35,015 nt of DNA from Propionibacterium sp. (GCA_012839035.1 DUOB01000077.1:1-35015); one strand, 5' to 3'; positions 15,482-24,215 are shown, numbered from the stretch's first letter. Notes: generated by a model from the sequence alone, not told the origin. A program made the numbers and translations.

Positions 15482-17656
15482 TCACACCCTCTCGGGAATC
15501 TGCGCGTCCGCGGCAGGTTCGACGTGCTCCGGGTCCCGTACGCGGGCGAGTTTCGACGGCCACCACACACGCCTCCCCACGATGGTGAACAGGGCCGGGA
15601 TCACGATGGTCCGCACGACGAAGGTGTCGAGCAGGATGCCGATGCCGACCACGATGCCGAGCTGGGTGAGCGTGATCAGCGGCAGCACGCCCAGCACGAC
15701 GAACACGGCCGCCAGCACGACGCCGGCGCTGGTGATCACCCCACCGGTCACCGCCACTGCCCGGACCATGCCCCGTTTGGTGCCGTGTCTCGGCGTTTCC
15801 TCCTGGGCGCGGGTGACCAGGAAGATCGTGTAGTCCACCCCGAGCGCGATGAGGAACAAGAAGGCGAACAGTGGCACTGCCACGTCGAGCCCGGGGAAAC
15901 CGAAGATCCGCGTGCTGACCCATGTGCCTGCGCCGAGGGCCGCGAACGAGCTCAGGGTCGTGGTGATGATGAGCAGCAGTGGCGCCCACAATGCACGCAG
16001 CAGGAGGAACAGCACCAGCAACACCACGCCGAGGATCATGGGCAGGATGACGAACAGGTCGCGTGCGGCAGCGTCGCGGGAGTCCAATTGTTGGGCGTCC
16101 GGTCCGCCAACCATCGCTTCTGCACCGGTCACCGGTGCGAGATCGGCTCGGAGCCGTTCGATCGTCTCGAAGGATTCGGCCGAGGCGGGCTCGTCCTCCA
16201 GCACCACGCGCCAGCGCGTCAGCCCGGTCTCGGACTGCCCGCTCTGCTGGATTTCATCCACCCCGGGGGTTGCCGTCAGCACTTCCTCCACCCGGGGTGC
16301 GGCGTCGGTGCGGGCGATCACAGTGGTGGGTCCGGACAGTCCGGGCTCATAGTGTGCGCGCAGAGTCTCGAATCCGGTGGCGGATTCCGCCTCGACGCGG
16401 AACTGCTCGGTCTGCTCGAGGCCGATGCGGGTGCCAAGGATGCCCGCGGTCAACACGGCGAGGATCGGCACTGTCGCAAGCAGGATGAGCACCGGACGGC
16501 GCGACACTGCCGAGGCCAGGCGGAACCAGCCGCCGGACACCGACCGGTCCCTGTCGCCGGGTCGCGGGACGAACGGCCAGAACAGCCCGCGGCGACTCAA
16601 CGCGAGGGCGGGCGGCAGGACGAGCAGCGCGAAGGCCAGCGCGACCAGCAGCCCGACGGCGCCGGCATAGCCGAGCACACGGGTGTTCGGCAGGGTCGCA
16701 GCGAGCAGCGTCAACAGTGCGAGCACGACGGTGACGTTGGAGGCGACGATGGCCGGCCCGGCGTAGCGCACGGCAATCGCGAGGGCCGTGCGGTGGTCCT
16801 CCTGTCGGCGCAGTTCTTCGCGATAGCGCGAGACGAGGAGCAGTGCATAGTTCGTGCCGGCGCCGAAAATGAGCACCGAGGTGATTCCGGTCGTTGACCC
16901 GTCGAGCGCGAACCCCAGAGGTTCGGCGAGCCGGGTGGCGACGATGGCGGCCGTGCGATCGGCCACTCCCACCACCAGCAGGGGCACGAGCCACAGAATC
17001 GGGGAGCGATAGGTGATGAGCAGCAGCACTGCGACGACCAGCGCGGCTGCTGCGAGCAGAGTGATGTCGGCTCCGTCGAAGGCAGCCGCGAGGTCCGCTC
17101 CGAATGCGGGGCCGCCGGTGACCTGAACGGTCAGATCCTCCGGCAAACCATCCCGGGCCGCGGCGCGGACCTCCTGCATCGCTTCGTTCAGAGGCACGCC
17201 GTCCATCTCGGCGCTGAACATCACCGTGGCCAAGGCAGCCTTCCCGTCCTCCGAGGGAATGGCCGGGGGCCCAGCGGGGTCGTCCTCAACGCCGCGATCG
17301 ACCGCGAGCATGCGGGCCCGGGCCTCCGCTGCCGCACCCAGATCCGCAGGGGTGAGGTCGCCGCCGTCGCTGCGGGTGAAGACGGCCAGGGCCGGGGCGA
17401 CGCCGGCGTCAGGGAACTCCTGTTGCACCGCCGTCACGCGCGCGGATTCCGCGTCATCGGGCAGCGAGTTGGGTGCTGAGCTGGCTCCCTGTCCGCTGCC
17501 GATGGCCATCAGCGCACCGCTGATGATCAGGGCGGCCACGAGAAGGAGCCAGGAAAAGCGGCCGGAGACGAAGCGGCCGAACTTCGCCCACCCGCCGTTG
17601 TCCAAGTCTTCTGAGGTTGATAGGTCTGCGCGAGTAGCGCCTGAAGCGTTGAGCAC
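15482..17656 (-). CDS. MMPL/RND family membrane transporter
   Basis: This is an integral membrane protein of the MMPL branch of RND exporters (724 residues), which move lipids or drugs using proton motive force. It has two repeats, each one N-terminal TM helix (WLLLVAALIISGALMA; VLILLATVPILAVLTAGIL), an extracytoplasmic domain, and a cluster of five TM helices. GAGTNYALLLVSRYREEL in the first half and LGVDYTIFLVTRAQEE in the second are the family GxxxDY-type motifs; the first half carries Asn where Asp is usual. The start is GTG 17654-17656 with TATATT exactly 7 nt upstream, suggesting a leaderless mRNA. It diverges from a MarR gene, a common efflux/repressor arrangement. The substrate cannot be told. 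Confidence 0.88.
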   Translation of the reverse strand: MLNASGATRADLSTSEDLDNGGWAKFGRFVSGRFSWLLLVAALIISGALMAIGSGQGASSAPNSLPDDAESARVTAVQQEFPDAGVAPALAVFTRSDGGDLTPADLGAAAEARARMLAVDRGVEDDPAGPPAIPSEDGKAALATVMFSAEMDGVPLNEAMQEVRAAARDGLPEDLTVQVTGGPAFGADLAAAFDGADITLLAAAALVVAVLLLITYRSPILWLVPLLVVGVADRTAAIVATRLAEPLGFALDGSTTGITSVLIFGAGTNYALLLVSRYREELRRQEDHRTALAIAVRYAGPAIVASNVTVVLALLTLLAATLPNTRVLGYAGAVGLLVALAFALLVLPPALALSRRGLFWPFVPRPGDRDRSVSGGWFRLASAVSRRPVLILLATVPILAVLTAGILGTRIGLEQTEQFRVEAESATGFETLRAHYEPGLSGPTTVIARTDAAPRVEEVLTATPGVDEIQQSGQSETGLTRWRVVLEDEPASAESFETIERLRADLAPVTGAEAMVGGPDAQQLDSRDAAARDLFVILPMILGVVLLVLFLLLRALWAPLLLIITTTLSSFAALGAGTWVSTRIFGFPGLDVAVPLFAFLFLIALGVDYTIFLVTRAQEETPRHGTKRGMVRAVAVTGGVITSAGVVLAAVFVVLGVLPLITLTQLGIVVGIGILLDTFVVRTIVIPALFTIVGRRVWWPSKLARVRDPEHVEPAADAQIPERV

Positions 17657-17743
17657 GACGGGGAATATACCTCACTTACTTAACAGTCAAAAAACTGAGA
17701 TGATCCGTCGGAGTCATGGCCGCAGAGGGGCTATCCTGCGCTC
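17657..17743. promoter_or_regulatory. Divergent promoter/operator region, MMPL transporter and MarR
   Basis: Toward the transporter: TTGACT (complement 17685-17690), a 15-nt spacer, TATATT (complement 17664-17669), then 7 nt to the GTG. Toward marR: TATCCT (17732-17737) and 6 nt to the GTG. The AT-rich segment 17671-17700 contains the short dyad CAGT-N6-ACTG (17684-17697) over the transporter -35, a possible MarR operator. The dyad is short, so the operator call is tentative. Confidence 0.5.
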
Positions 17744-18244
17744 GTGGACCAAGGGGGGGCCGGTCGGCCGGTGACTGCGCGGATGCAGCTGGAACGGGAG
17801 ATGGGACAGCTCATCCGTTCGCTCTCCGCCGTGTCCAGCCAGTTGGGACACGAGTTTGCGGGGCGTCACGACCTGCGGGAGAACGATATGCGGGCGCTCA
17901 TGTTGATCTACATGGCTGATGTCGAGGGCTCCCCGCTGTCCACCAGCCAGTTGGCCCAGGCGCTCGGCCTGACGTCGGCCGGTGGCACGTACCTTGTCGA
18001 GCGGATGGTGGCCTCCGGTCACGTCGTGCGCGAACCCCACCCCACGGATCGCCGCAAGATCCTTCTTCGGTACGCCGACGCCGGGCTGGCGGTCGCCCAG
18101 GGATTCTTCGGCCCGTTGTTCCAGGCGAATCATCAGGCGCTGGCCCGCTATGACGATGAAGAACTGCGGACAGCCATGGCGGTCGTCCGGGCTCTCATCA
18201 CGGCGATGGATGACTACCGCGCCACCCTCGCCCACGGGGAGTGA
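17744..18244 (+). CDS. MarR family transcriptional regulator
   Basis: This is a dimeric winged-helix repressor of 166 residues. The wHTH reads SPLSTSQLAQALGLTSAGGTYLVERMVASGHV, followed by the wing EPHPTDRRKILLRY with the family Asp-Arg-Arg; helices at each end would form the dimer interface. The start is GTG 17744 with TATCCT 6 nt upstream and no Shine-Dalgarno site. Being divergent from the MMPL transporter, it most likely represses that gene and itself in response to a small-molecule ligand; this is inference from arrangement. A shared terminator separates it from convergent pta. Confidence 0.88.
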   Translation: MDQGGAGRPVTARMQLEREMGQLIRSLSAVSSQLGHEFAGRHDLRENDMRALMLIYMADVEGSPLSTSQLAQALGLTSAGGTYLVERMVASGHVVREPHPTDRRKILLRYADAGLAVAQGFFGPLFQANHQALARYDDEELRTAMAVVRALITAMDDYRATLAHGE

Positions 18245-18246
18245 GC

Positions 18247-18281
18247 AAGCCGGTCCGTCGCTCGGGGCGACGGACCGGCTT
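18247..18281. terminator. Bidirectional terminator between marR and pta
   Basis: A perfect 14-bp stem, AAGCCGGTCCGTCG (18247-18260) and CGACGGACCGGCTT (18268-18281), surrounds loop CTCGGGG. It begins 3 nt after the marR stop and lies 26 nt past the pta stop. With AA at one end and TT at the other it can serve both convergent genes. Confidence 0.85.
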
Positions 18282-18306
18282 CCCGGGCGTACTCGAAGCC
18301 GGAGCG

Positions 18307-20445
18307 TCAGGCGCTGAGCGCTTCTTCCTTCTCGGAGTCGTCGTCCCCACCCGACGGCTCCTTCGCCTCGTTGTCCTTGGCCGCAGCCTGGATCGCGGTG
18401 AGCGCGATGGTGTATTCGATGTCCTCCACCAGCGCACCCCGGGAGAGGTCGTTGACCGGCGCCGAGAGGCCCTGGAGCATCGGGCCGATGCTGATGACGC
18501 TCGCGGAACGCTGGACGGCCTTGTAGGTGGTGTTGCCGGTGTTGAGGTCCGGGAACACGAACACCGTCGCACGGCCTGCGACATTGCTCTCGGGAGCCTT
18601 GCTCTTGGCGACCGAGGCGGTGGTGGCCGCGTCGTACTGCAGCGGTCCGTCGATCAGGATCTCGGGGCGCTTCTGGCGCACGATCTCGGTGGCCTCGGCG
18701 ACCTTGATCACGTCCGCACCCGCACCCGAGGTGCCAGTGGAGAACGAGATCATGGCGACGCGGGGCTCGATGCCGAACGCGGCGGCCGAATCGGCCGATT
18801 GGATCGCGATGTCCGCGAGCTCCTCGGCGTTCGGGTCGGGGTTGATGGCGCAGTCGCCATAGACGACCACATCATCGGGCAGGCACATGAAGAAGACCGA
18901 GGACACCAGCTTGGCGCCCGGCTTGGTGCCCAGCACCTGCAGTGCGGGACGGACGGTGTTCGCGGTCGTGTTCACCGCCCCACTGACGAGGCCGTCGACC
19001 TCGCCCAGGTGGACCATCATCGTGCCGAGCATCGTGGGATCGGTGAGCTGGTCATAGGCCTTCAGGTCGGTCATGCCCTTGTGCTTGCGTCGTTCGACCA
19101 ACGCGTCGACATAGCGCTGGTCGATGTGCGACGGGTCGATGATCGTGATGTCCTCGGGAACGGTGAGTCCACGACTGACGGCGGCTGCCATGACGTCCTC
19201 CGGCTTGGCCAGGAGCACGCAATCGGCCACGCCCTTGGTCTGGCAGGCGAACGCCGCCTCCACGGTCCGCGGCTCGGCACCCTCGGGCAGGACGATGCGC
19301 TTGCGGGCCCGCTGTGCCTGAGTCGTGAGCTGACGACGGAACGCGGCCGGGCTGAGGCGCGGGCGCACGTCCTTGGACGGCAGGCTGCGTACCCATTCGT
19401 CGTCGAACGCCTTGGCGAACGCCTCGGTGACATGTCTCGTCCGGTCCACGTCGTCGACGGGGATGCCCTTGTCGCGGTTGATCACCCGGTTCACAGCGGT
19501 GAACGTGGATTCCCCGGTCAGCAGCACGGGCAGGCCGGCGTCCAGGGCCGGCTGGCAGAGCTGTCGGACCTGGATATCGGGGCGTACGCCGGCCGTCATC
19601 AGCAGGGCCGCCGGTTTGGTGCCGGTCATCTCGGCCAGACAGACAGCCATGATCGCGTCATGCCGGTCGCCCGGAACGACCGCGAGCACACCGTCGTCGA
19701 TCCCGGCGATGCAACCCGGCACACCCTGGGCGAGGATCTGCGTGGACCGCATGCGGCGATCCTGATCGCCCGCATGGATGATCGTGGCGCCGAGCTCCCG
19801 GGCCACGTCGCGCACGCGCGGCCAGAGGGTTGCGGGCTCGTCCTCCACCAGGCCGACCAGGCGCAGGCCCTCGGTGTTGAGAGCCTCGGCGAAGTCCTCC
19901 GGGGTCGACGTGGTGCGGGACGGGTCGTGTCCGGTGAGGAGTACGCCCATCACCCGGCTCTGCTCACCCACCTGATAGAACGCGGCCGCGCCGGCGACCT
20001 TCGAGATCAGGGTGGGCAACGTGGTGGAGTTGACGCCGGCCACCAGCAGCACTTCGGCATCCAGCGCTTGGGCGAGGTCGTGGTTCACGCGACCGGAATA
20101 GGTCTGTTCCGCGGTCGGGAGAACGCCTTCGATGACCACGACGTCGTGGTTGGCCAGCACCTCTTCCGAAACGGCGAGCACCTTCTCCATGAGGTCGTCA
20201 TCCTCGCCGCGGGCCAGGTCGCGCTCGACCTCCTGGACGCTGATCGGGTCGGGGACGTCGATGTTGGTGAGCACTTGCTCCATCAGATCCGCGGCCTGAC
20301 CGATCCGGCCGTGCTGGATCTGGGCCAGCGGCTTGAGATAGCCGACCTTCGAGCCGATCTCATCGAGAGCATGCACCAGCCCCAGGCTGGTCGAGGTCAG
20401 ATCGGCTTGGTGGTTGGTCGGGATGAGCAGGATGCGGCGAGCCAT
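18307..20445 (-). CDS. pta: Phosphate acetyltransferase (long form)
   Basis: Pta interconverts acetyl-CoA and acetyl phosphate. With AckA it makes ATP from acetyl-CoA, or activates acetate. The 712-residue protein is the long form: an N-terminal BioD/P-loop-like domain (RILLIPTNHQADLTSTSLGL), a middle DRTGG-like domain near IIHAGDQDRRMRSTQIL, and the C-terminal catalytic PTA domain beginning RKRIVLPEGAEPRTVEAAF with VVYGDCAINPDP and MISFSTGTSGAGAD. A short acidic tail ends the protein. ATG 20443-20445 is chosen because GGAGG lies upstream, inside the last codons of ackA, and only one base separates the ackA stop from it. The frame remains open to 20745, but that is antisense-free shadow within ackA. 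Confidence 0.96.
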   Translation of the reverse strand: MARRILLIPTNHQADLTSTSLGLVHALDEIGSKVGYLKPLAQIQHGRIGQAADLMEQVLTNIDVPDPISVQEVERDLARGEDDDLMEKVLAVSEEVLANHDVVVIEGVLPTAEQTYSGRVNHDLAQALDAEVLLVAGVNSTTLPTLISKVAGAAAFYQVGEQSRVMGVLLTGHDPSRTTSTPEDFAEALNTEGLRLVGLVEDEPATLWPRVRDVARELGATIIHAGDQDRRMRSTQILAQGVPGCIAGIDDGVLAVVPGDRHDAIMAVCLAEMTGTKPAALLMTAGVRPDIQVRQLCQPALDAGLPVLLTGESTFTAVNRVINRDKGIPVDDVDRTRHVTEAFAKAFDDEWVRSLPSKDVRPRLSPAAFRRQLTTQAQRARKRIVLPEGAEPRTVEAAFACQTKGVADCVLLAKPEDVMAAAVSRGLTVPEDITIIDPSHIDQRYVDALVERRKHKGMTDLKAYDQLTDPTMLGTMMVHLGEVDGLVSGAVNTTANTVRPALQVLGTKPGAKLVSSVFFMCLPDDVVVYGDCAINPDPNAEELADIAIQSADSAAAFGIEPRVAMISFSTGTSGAGADVIKVAEATEIVRQKRPEILIDGPLQYDAATTASVAKSKAPESNVAGRATVFVFPDLNTGNTTYKAVQRSASVISIGPMLQGLSAPVNDLSRGALVEDIEYTIALTAIQAAAKDNEAKEPSGGDDDSEKEEALSA

Positions 20446-20446
20446 G

Positions 20447-21667
20447 TCAGGCCTCCAGGAGGGACGTGGTGGTTTGTGCGATGCGGTGTGCGTCACGGGC
20501 GATGACGAGCTCCTCGTCCGTGGGGACGACGAGCGCGATGGCGCTGGACTGGGCGCTGGTGATCTGTCCACTGGCACCGCGGACCGTGCGGTCGTTGGCC
20601 GCGGCGTCGAGTTCGAACCCGAGGAAGGAGAGTTCTTCGAGCACCTTCGCGCGGATGGGATTGCTGTTCTCGCCGATGCCGCCCGTGAAGACGAGCACGT
20701 CGATGCCACCGAGCGGAACGGCCAGGCCCGCGATGTGCTTGGCAAGCCGGTAGGCGAAGACGTCGAGCGCGAGCTGGGCCTTCTCGTGGCCGGATTCAGC
20801 AGCGGCGATCAGTTCTCGCATGTCGTTGCTGAGCTCGGACAGTCCGAGCAGGCCGCTGCGCTTGTTGAGGTCATTGGTGATCTCGGCGACATCGGCGCCG
20901 GTGCGGTCAGCGATGTAGGCGAGGATGCCGGGGTCGAGGTCACCCGAGCGGGTGCCCATGACCAGACCCTCGAGCGGGGTGAGCCCCATCGAGGTGTCCA
21001 CGCTCTCGCCGTTGCGGACGGCAGTGAGGCTGGAGCCGTTGCCGAGGTGGGCGGTGACCATCTTGAGTTCGGTTAGGGGCCGGCCGAGCAACTCTGCGGC
21101 AGCGGAGGAGACGTAGAGATGGCTGGTGCCGTGGAAGCCATAGCGGCGGACGCCGAGGTCGGCGTACCACTCGGAAGGAACCGCATAGTGATAGGCGACC
21201 GGGGGCATCGTCTGGTGGAAGGCGGTGTCGAAAACACCGACCTGGGGAATACCCGGGAGTGACGCACGGGCTGCTTCCACGCCGGCAATGTTGGCCGGGT
21301 TGTGCAGCGGGGCCAACGGGCTGCACCGCTCGACCGCGGCCATGGCCTCGTCGTCGAGCAGCACCGAAGCGGAGAACTCCTCGCCGCCGTGGACAATGCG
21401 GTGGCCGACGGAGGTGATCTCGAGGCCGCGCTCCGCGCGCCAGCCCTCCAGCTCCTGCAGGATCCGTGCGAGCACGCCGTGGTGGTCGTACTGATCGAGG
21501 TCGGTGATCGTCACCGGAGCATCGGGGAACTTGATGGTGATCGAGACAGCGGGCGTACCGACACGCTCAGCCAACCCGTTCAGCAGACGATCCTTGGACT
21601 CCGCGTCATAGAGAGCGAACTTGACAGAAGAGCTGCCACAGTTGAGGACCAGTACAGCAGACGCCAC
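20447..21667 (-). CDS. ackA: Acetate kinase
   Basis: AckA phosphorylates ADP from acetyl phosphate to give acetate and ATP. The 406-residue protein has all family marks: VLVLNCGSSSVKF at the N-terminus, HRIVHGGEEF (about 89-98), the catalytic-Arg/His region YGFHGTSH, the phosphate-binding VTAHLGNGSSLTAV, and TSMGLTPLEGLVMGTRSGDLDP. The adenosine motif VFTGGIGENS is near 330. The start is GTG 21665-21667 with AAAGG 6 nt upstream. Gene order is ackA then pta, 1 nt apart, the reverse of the common pta-ackA order. A 22-bp palindrome upstream overlaps the likely -10. Confidence 0.97.
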   Translation of the reverse strand: MASAVLVLNCGSSSVKFALYDAESKDRLLNGLAERVGTPAVSITIKFPDAPVTITDLDQYDHHGVLARILQELEGWRAERGLEITSVGHRIVHGGEEFSASVLLDDEAMAAVERCSPLAPLHNPANIAGVEAARASLPGIPQVGVFDTAFHQTMPPVAYHYAVPSEWYADLGVRRYGFHGTSHLYVSSAAAELLGRPLTELKMVTAHLGNGSSLTAVRNGESVDTSMGLTPLEGLVMGTRSGDLDPGILAYIADRTGADVAEITNDLNKRSGLLGLSELSNDMRELIAAAESGHEKAQLALDVFAYRLAKHIAGLAVPLGGIDVLVFTGGIGENSNPIRAKVLEELSFLGFELDAAANDRTVRGASGQITSAQSSAIALVVPTDEELVIARDAHRIAQTTTSLLEA

Positions 21668-21737
21668 GAGGGACCTTTCGACCTGCGATCGGCAGGCTGC
21701 AGAACCGCTCCGCCGATGGACCTGTCGATTCTCTTGA

Positions 21738-21759
21738 GAAGATACCCGTCAGTATCTTC
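21738..21759. promoter_or_regulatory. 22-bp palindrome at the ackA-pta promoter, candidate operator
   Basis: GAAGATAC (21738-21745), spacer CCGTCA, GTATCTTC (21752-21759) is a perfect 8+8 inverted repeat. On the minus strand it contains TATCTT (complement 21739-21744), a plausible -10 for ackA about 70 nt before its GTG. A repressor bound here would block ackA-pta transcription. It does not resemble the RamB or GlxR consensus known in corynebacteria. Confidence 0.6.
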
Positions 21760-21874
21760 AAATGCCCATCGGGTTCCATTTCCCGGGACGAGTGCCGTGC
21801 CTCGCTTTCCCGTGCGTGGGGGCAATGCGATTCCGTGGCGGCACGCGACACGCGGAACGGCCGCCTCCTGCCGT

Positions 21875-21907
21875 TAAGGTGTCCCTCGGAGTTCCAGACG
21901 TTAGGAG
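21875..21907 (+). promoter_or_regulatory. Candidate lysC -10 element and ribosome binding site
   Basis: TAAGGT (21875-21880) fits the TANNNT -10 pattern, with no good -35. AGGAG (21903-21907) lies 4 nt before the GTG at 21912 and decides that start over the upstream in-frame ATG at 21762. Confidence 0.45.
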
Positions 21908-21911
21908 AACC

Positions 21912-23201
21912 GTGAGCCGCGTAGTCCAGAAGTTCGGTGGATCATCGGTCGCCGATGCCGACAGCATCAAGCGCGTTGCCAAGCGCGTGATGGCCACCAA
22001 GCAGAGCGGCAAGGACGTCGTCGTGGTCATTTCCGCCATGGGCGACACGACCGACGAGTTGTTGGATCTCGCCATGCAGGTGTCGCCGATGCCGGCACCC
22101 CGTGAGCTGGACATGCTGTTGACGACCGGTGAGCGGCAGAGCGCAGCACTGTTGGCGATGGCGCTGCACGACCTCGGGGTCGAGGCGCGGTCCTATACGG
22201 GGTCGCAGGCGGGGGTCATCACCACCGGCAAACACGGTGATGCGCGCATCATCGACATCACTCCGGGCCGGGTGCACACGTCGCTCGATGAGGGCAATGT
22301 CGTGATCGTGGCCGGTTTCCAGGGGGTCTCCCAGGATTCGAAGGACGTCACGACGCTCGGCCGTGGCGCCTCCGACACCACGGCTGTCGCGTTGGCGGCA
22401 GCGTTGGGTGCCGAATACTGCGAGATCTATACCGACGTTGACGGCATCTTCACCGCCGACCCGCGCATTGCCCCCAAGGCGCGACAGGTCCCGGAGATCT
22501 CCTATGAGGAGATGATGGAGCTCGCCGCATCGGGCGCGAAGGTTCTGCATCTTCGTTGCGTGGAGTACGCCCGGCGCGAGAACGTGCCGATCCATGTCCG
22601 CTCGTCGTTCTCCGAGCGACCCGGCACCTGGGTCAAGGACCTGGCCGACATTCACCCCCCGACCGACAAGGAAGGCAACCCGATGGAACAGCCGCTGATC
22701 TCCGGCGTGGCGCACACGCTCAGCGAGGCCCAGATCACGATCGTCGGGGTGCCCGACCGGGTCGGTGAGGCCGCACGCATTTTCGATGCGATCGCTGGCG
22801 CCGGCATCAACATCGACACGATCGTGCAGAACGTGTCGCGCATCTCCAACAATCGCACCGACATCTCGTTCACGCTGGCCAAGGCCGATGCCCGCGCCGC
22901 GATGGAGACCCTGACCGACATCAAGGACACGGTCGGTTTTCAGGACCTGCTGTTCGATGACCAGATCGGCAAGGTCAGCGTCATCGGCGTGGGCATGAAG
23001 TCCCACCCGGGTGTCACTGCTCGCTTCTTCCGCGCACTCGCGGACGCCGGGGTCAATCTGGGCATGATCTCCACGTCGGAAATCCGGATCTCCGTGGTCG
23101 TCGATGCCGGATCCGTGGAGCAGGCGGTCCAAGCCGCGCATGCAGCCTTCGGGCTGGACGCTGACGGCGAAGCCGTCGTCTATGCCGGGACGGGCCGCTG
23201 A
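21912..23201 (+). CDS. lysC: Aspartate kinase
   Basis: Aspartokinase catalyses the first step to lysine, threonine, methionine and diaminopimelate. The 429-residue protein starts [18 protein letters not shown], whose KFGGSS is the nucleotide/aspartate motif. The kinase domain continues to about 250 with [12 protein letters not shown]. Two ACT domains follow, beginning at [18 protein letters not shown] and [19 protein letters not shown], and would bind feedback inhibitors. The start is GTG 21912 with AGGAG upstream. An internal ATG at codon 258 has its own strong ribosome site (see 22668-22685), as in alpha2beta2 enzymes. The usual downstream partner asd is absent; three small membrane proteins follow instead. 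Confidence 0.96.
   Translation: MSRVVQKFGGSSVADADSIKRVAKRVMATKQSGKDVVVVISAMGDTTDELLDLAMQVSPMPAPRELDMLLTTGERQSAALLAMALHDLGVEARSYTGSQAGVITTGKHGDARIIDITPGRVHTSLDEGNVVIVAGFQGVSQDSKDVTTLGRGASDTTAVALAAALGAEYCEIYTDVDGIFTADPRIAPKARQVPEISYEEMMELAASGAKVLHLRCVEYARRENVPIHVRSSFSERPGTWVKDLADIHPPTDKEGNPMEQPLISGVAHTLSEAQITIVGVPDRVGEAARIFDAIAGAGINIDTIVQNVSRISNNRTDISFTLAKADARAAMETLTDIKDTVGFQDLLFDDQIGKVSVIGVGMKSHPGVTARFFRALADAGVNLGMISTSEIRISVVVDAGSVEQAVQAAHAAFGLDADGEAVVYAGTGR
22668..22685 (+). other. Internal ribosome site and start for a lysC beta subunit
   Basis: AAGGAAGG (22668-22675) lies 7 nt before an in-frame ATG (22683-22685). Translation from it gives 172 residues, MEQPLISGV onwards, exactly the two ACT domains. 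In Corynebacterium glutamicum and Bacillus a beta subunit of this kind arises from an internal start in the aspartokinase gene. The C. glutamicum beta subunit is, as I recall, also 172 residues. Confidence 0.7.
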
Positions 23202-23202
23202 C

Positions 23203-23574
23203 GTGAATGTGGGCACATTCGGGTTGGTGATGGGTGTCATCGGGTTTGTCTTCCTGCTGGCACTCATCGCCATCGGCGTGTTCGGGATCCTCAGGACCAG
23301 CGGTCAGACGAGGGTCCTGGTCGGTGCCGGTGTCGGGGCACTGGTGCTGTCCCGTCTGCTCGGAATGCTGCCGGGCTTGGTCTCCAGCATCGGGGGCGGG
23401 GGCCTGTTCTTCAGCATGCAGATCGTGATGGGTGTGATCACCACACTGCTCACGCTCGCCGGCATCGGCCTGTTGGTGTGGGCCGCCATCCCCAGGGCAG
23501 ACGTCGGATCGTCCCATGGTTCAGCTCCGCAGGGGCCGGCGGCCTGGAACGCGCCCCCCGGTGGCTGGCAGTGA
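23203..23574 (+). CDS. Small membrane protein of unknown function
   Basis: I do not recognise this 123-residue protein. It has three likely TM segments: about 5-27 (GLVMGVIGFVFLLALIAIGVFG), 36-60 (VLVGAGVGALVLSRLLGMLPGLV) and 70-95 (SMQIVMGVITTLLTLAGIGLLVWAA). A Pro/Gly/Trp-rich tail ends in PPGGWQ. The start is GTG 23203, one base after the lysC stop, so it is probably translated by coupling. No Shine-Dalgarno site is evident. The two genes that follow are also small membrane proteins, so the three may act together. Confidence 0.7.
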   Translation: MNVGTFGLVMGVIGFVFLLALIAIGVFGILRTSGQTRVLVGAGVGALVLSRLLGMLPGLVSSIGGGGLFFSMQIVMGVITTLLTLAGIGLLVWAAIPRADVGSSHGSAPQGPAAWNAPPGGWQ

Positions 23575-23592
23575 TGCTGCGACGCCACCGCC

Positions 23593-23922
23593 ATGGACTA
23601 TCACTATGATCCGCTCCAAGCCATCTTCGACGGCTGGATCGTGCTGCTCATGGTCGCGCTGTGCGTCATCGCTGCCGTGCGACTGCGCGGCACGCGGCGG
23701 ACGTTCGTAGCGGGCGGGTTCGGCCTCTGTGCAATCGCCACGATTCTGTGGCTGCCCGTCGTGTCGGGTGCGGTGCTGGCACCGTTGTTCACGGTGATGT
23801 CGCCCGATTTGGTGTGGCATGTTCCGACCGCGGTCTGGGCCGTGGGGATCGTCGCAGTCGCTGCCGGCATCCTTCGTGCGCCGGTTCCTCTGGCCGGTGA
23901 CGGCGTTGGAGAGCAGTCATGA
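23593..23922 (+). CDS. Small membrane protein of unknown function
   Basis: This is a 109-residue protein, not recognised. Three to four TM helices are visible: IVLLMVALCVIAAVRL (about 16-31), FVAGGFGLCAIATILWLPVVSGAVL (about 38-62) and VPTAVWAVGIVAVAAGIL (about 78-95). Short loops contain the basic stretch RLRGTRRT. ATG 23593 follows the previous gene by 18 nt. Its stop overlaps the next start (ATGA at 23919-23922), indicating one operon. GC-rich codon positions support real coding. Confidence 0.65.
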   Translation: MDYHYDPLQAIFDGWIVLLMVALCVIAAVRLRGTRRTFVAGGFGLCAIATILWLPVVSGAVLAPLFTVMSPDLVWHVPTAVWAVGIVAVAAGILRAPVPLAGDGVGEQS

Positions 23923-24215
23923 CGAGCCTGATCCTCATGACGTTGGTGGGGATCATCCTCACGATCTTGGCGCTCGTCGGCCTGGTGCGCCTGCGGGGGG
24001 CGGTGCAGATGATCTTCAGTGTCGCGATGCTGCTCCTGGCTGCCACCTGGTTCATCCCGGTGATCATCTCGATCCTGCTCCAGTCGGGCATGGGCACTGT
24101 TCCCTGGCCGGCGAACGCCATCCTGAACGTGATCCTGCACTCGACGGGTGGTGGACTGTTGCTGGTTGCAGCTCTGATGCGAGGGCGGGCGGATCGCGCA
24201 AAACGATGCGCTTGA
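23919..24215 (+). CDS. Small membrane protein of unknown function
   Basis: This is a 98-residue protein, not recognised. It has two clear TM helices (LILMTLVGIILTILALVGLV and MIFSVAMLLLAATWFIPVIISILL) and a third near ILNVILHSTGGGLLLVAALM, ending in a basic tail. The ATG overlaps the stop of the gene before it, so it is coupled. It is the last gene of the lysC-led run and ends 24 nt before the tRNA-Pro gene, which is on the other strand. Confidence 0.65.
   Translation: MTSLILMTLVGIILTILALVGLVRLRGAVQMIFSVAMLLLAATWFIPVIISILLQSGMGTVPWPANAILNVILHSTGGGLLLVAALMRGRADRAKRCA

Noticed and set aside
18241..20505. 754-codon open frame on the plus strand
   Set aside because: Antisense of pta, which has full catalytic motifs; the frame is a GC shadow.
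21942..23273. 443-codon open frame on the minus strand
   Set aside because: Antisense of lysC; His/Asp-rich product without recognisable features.
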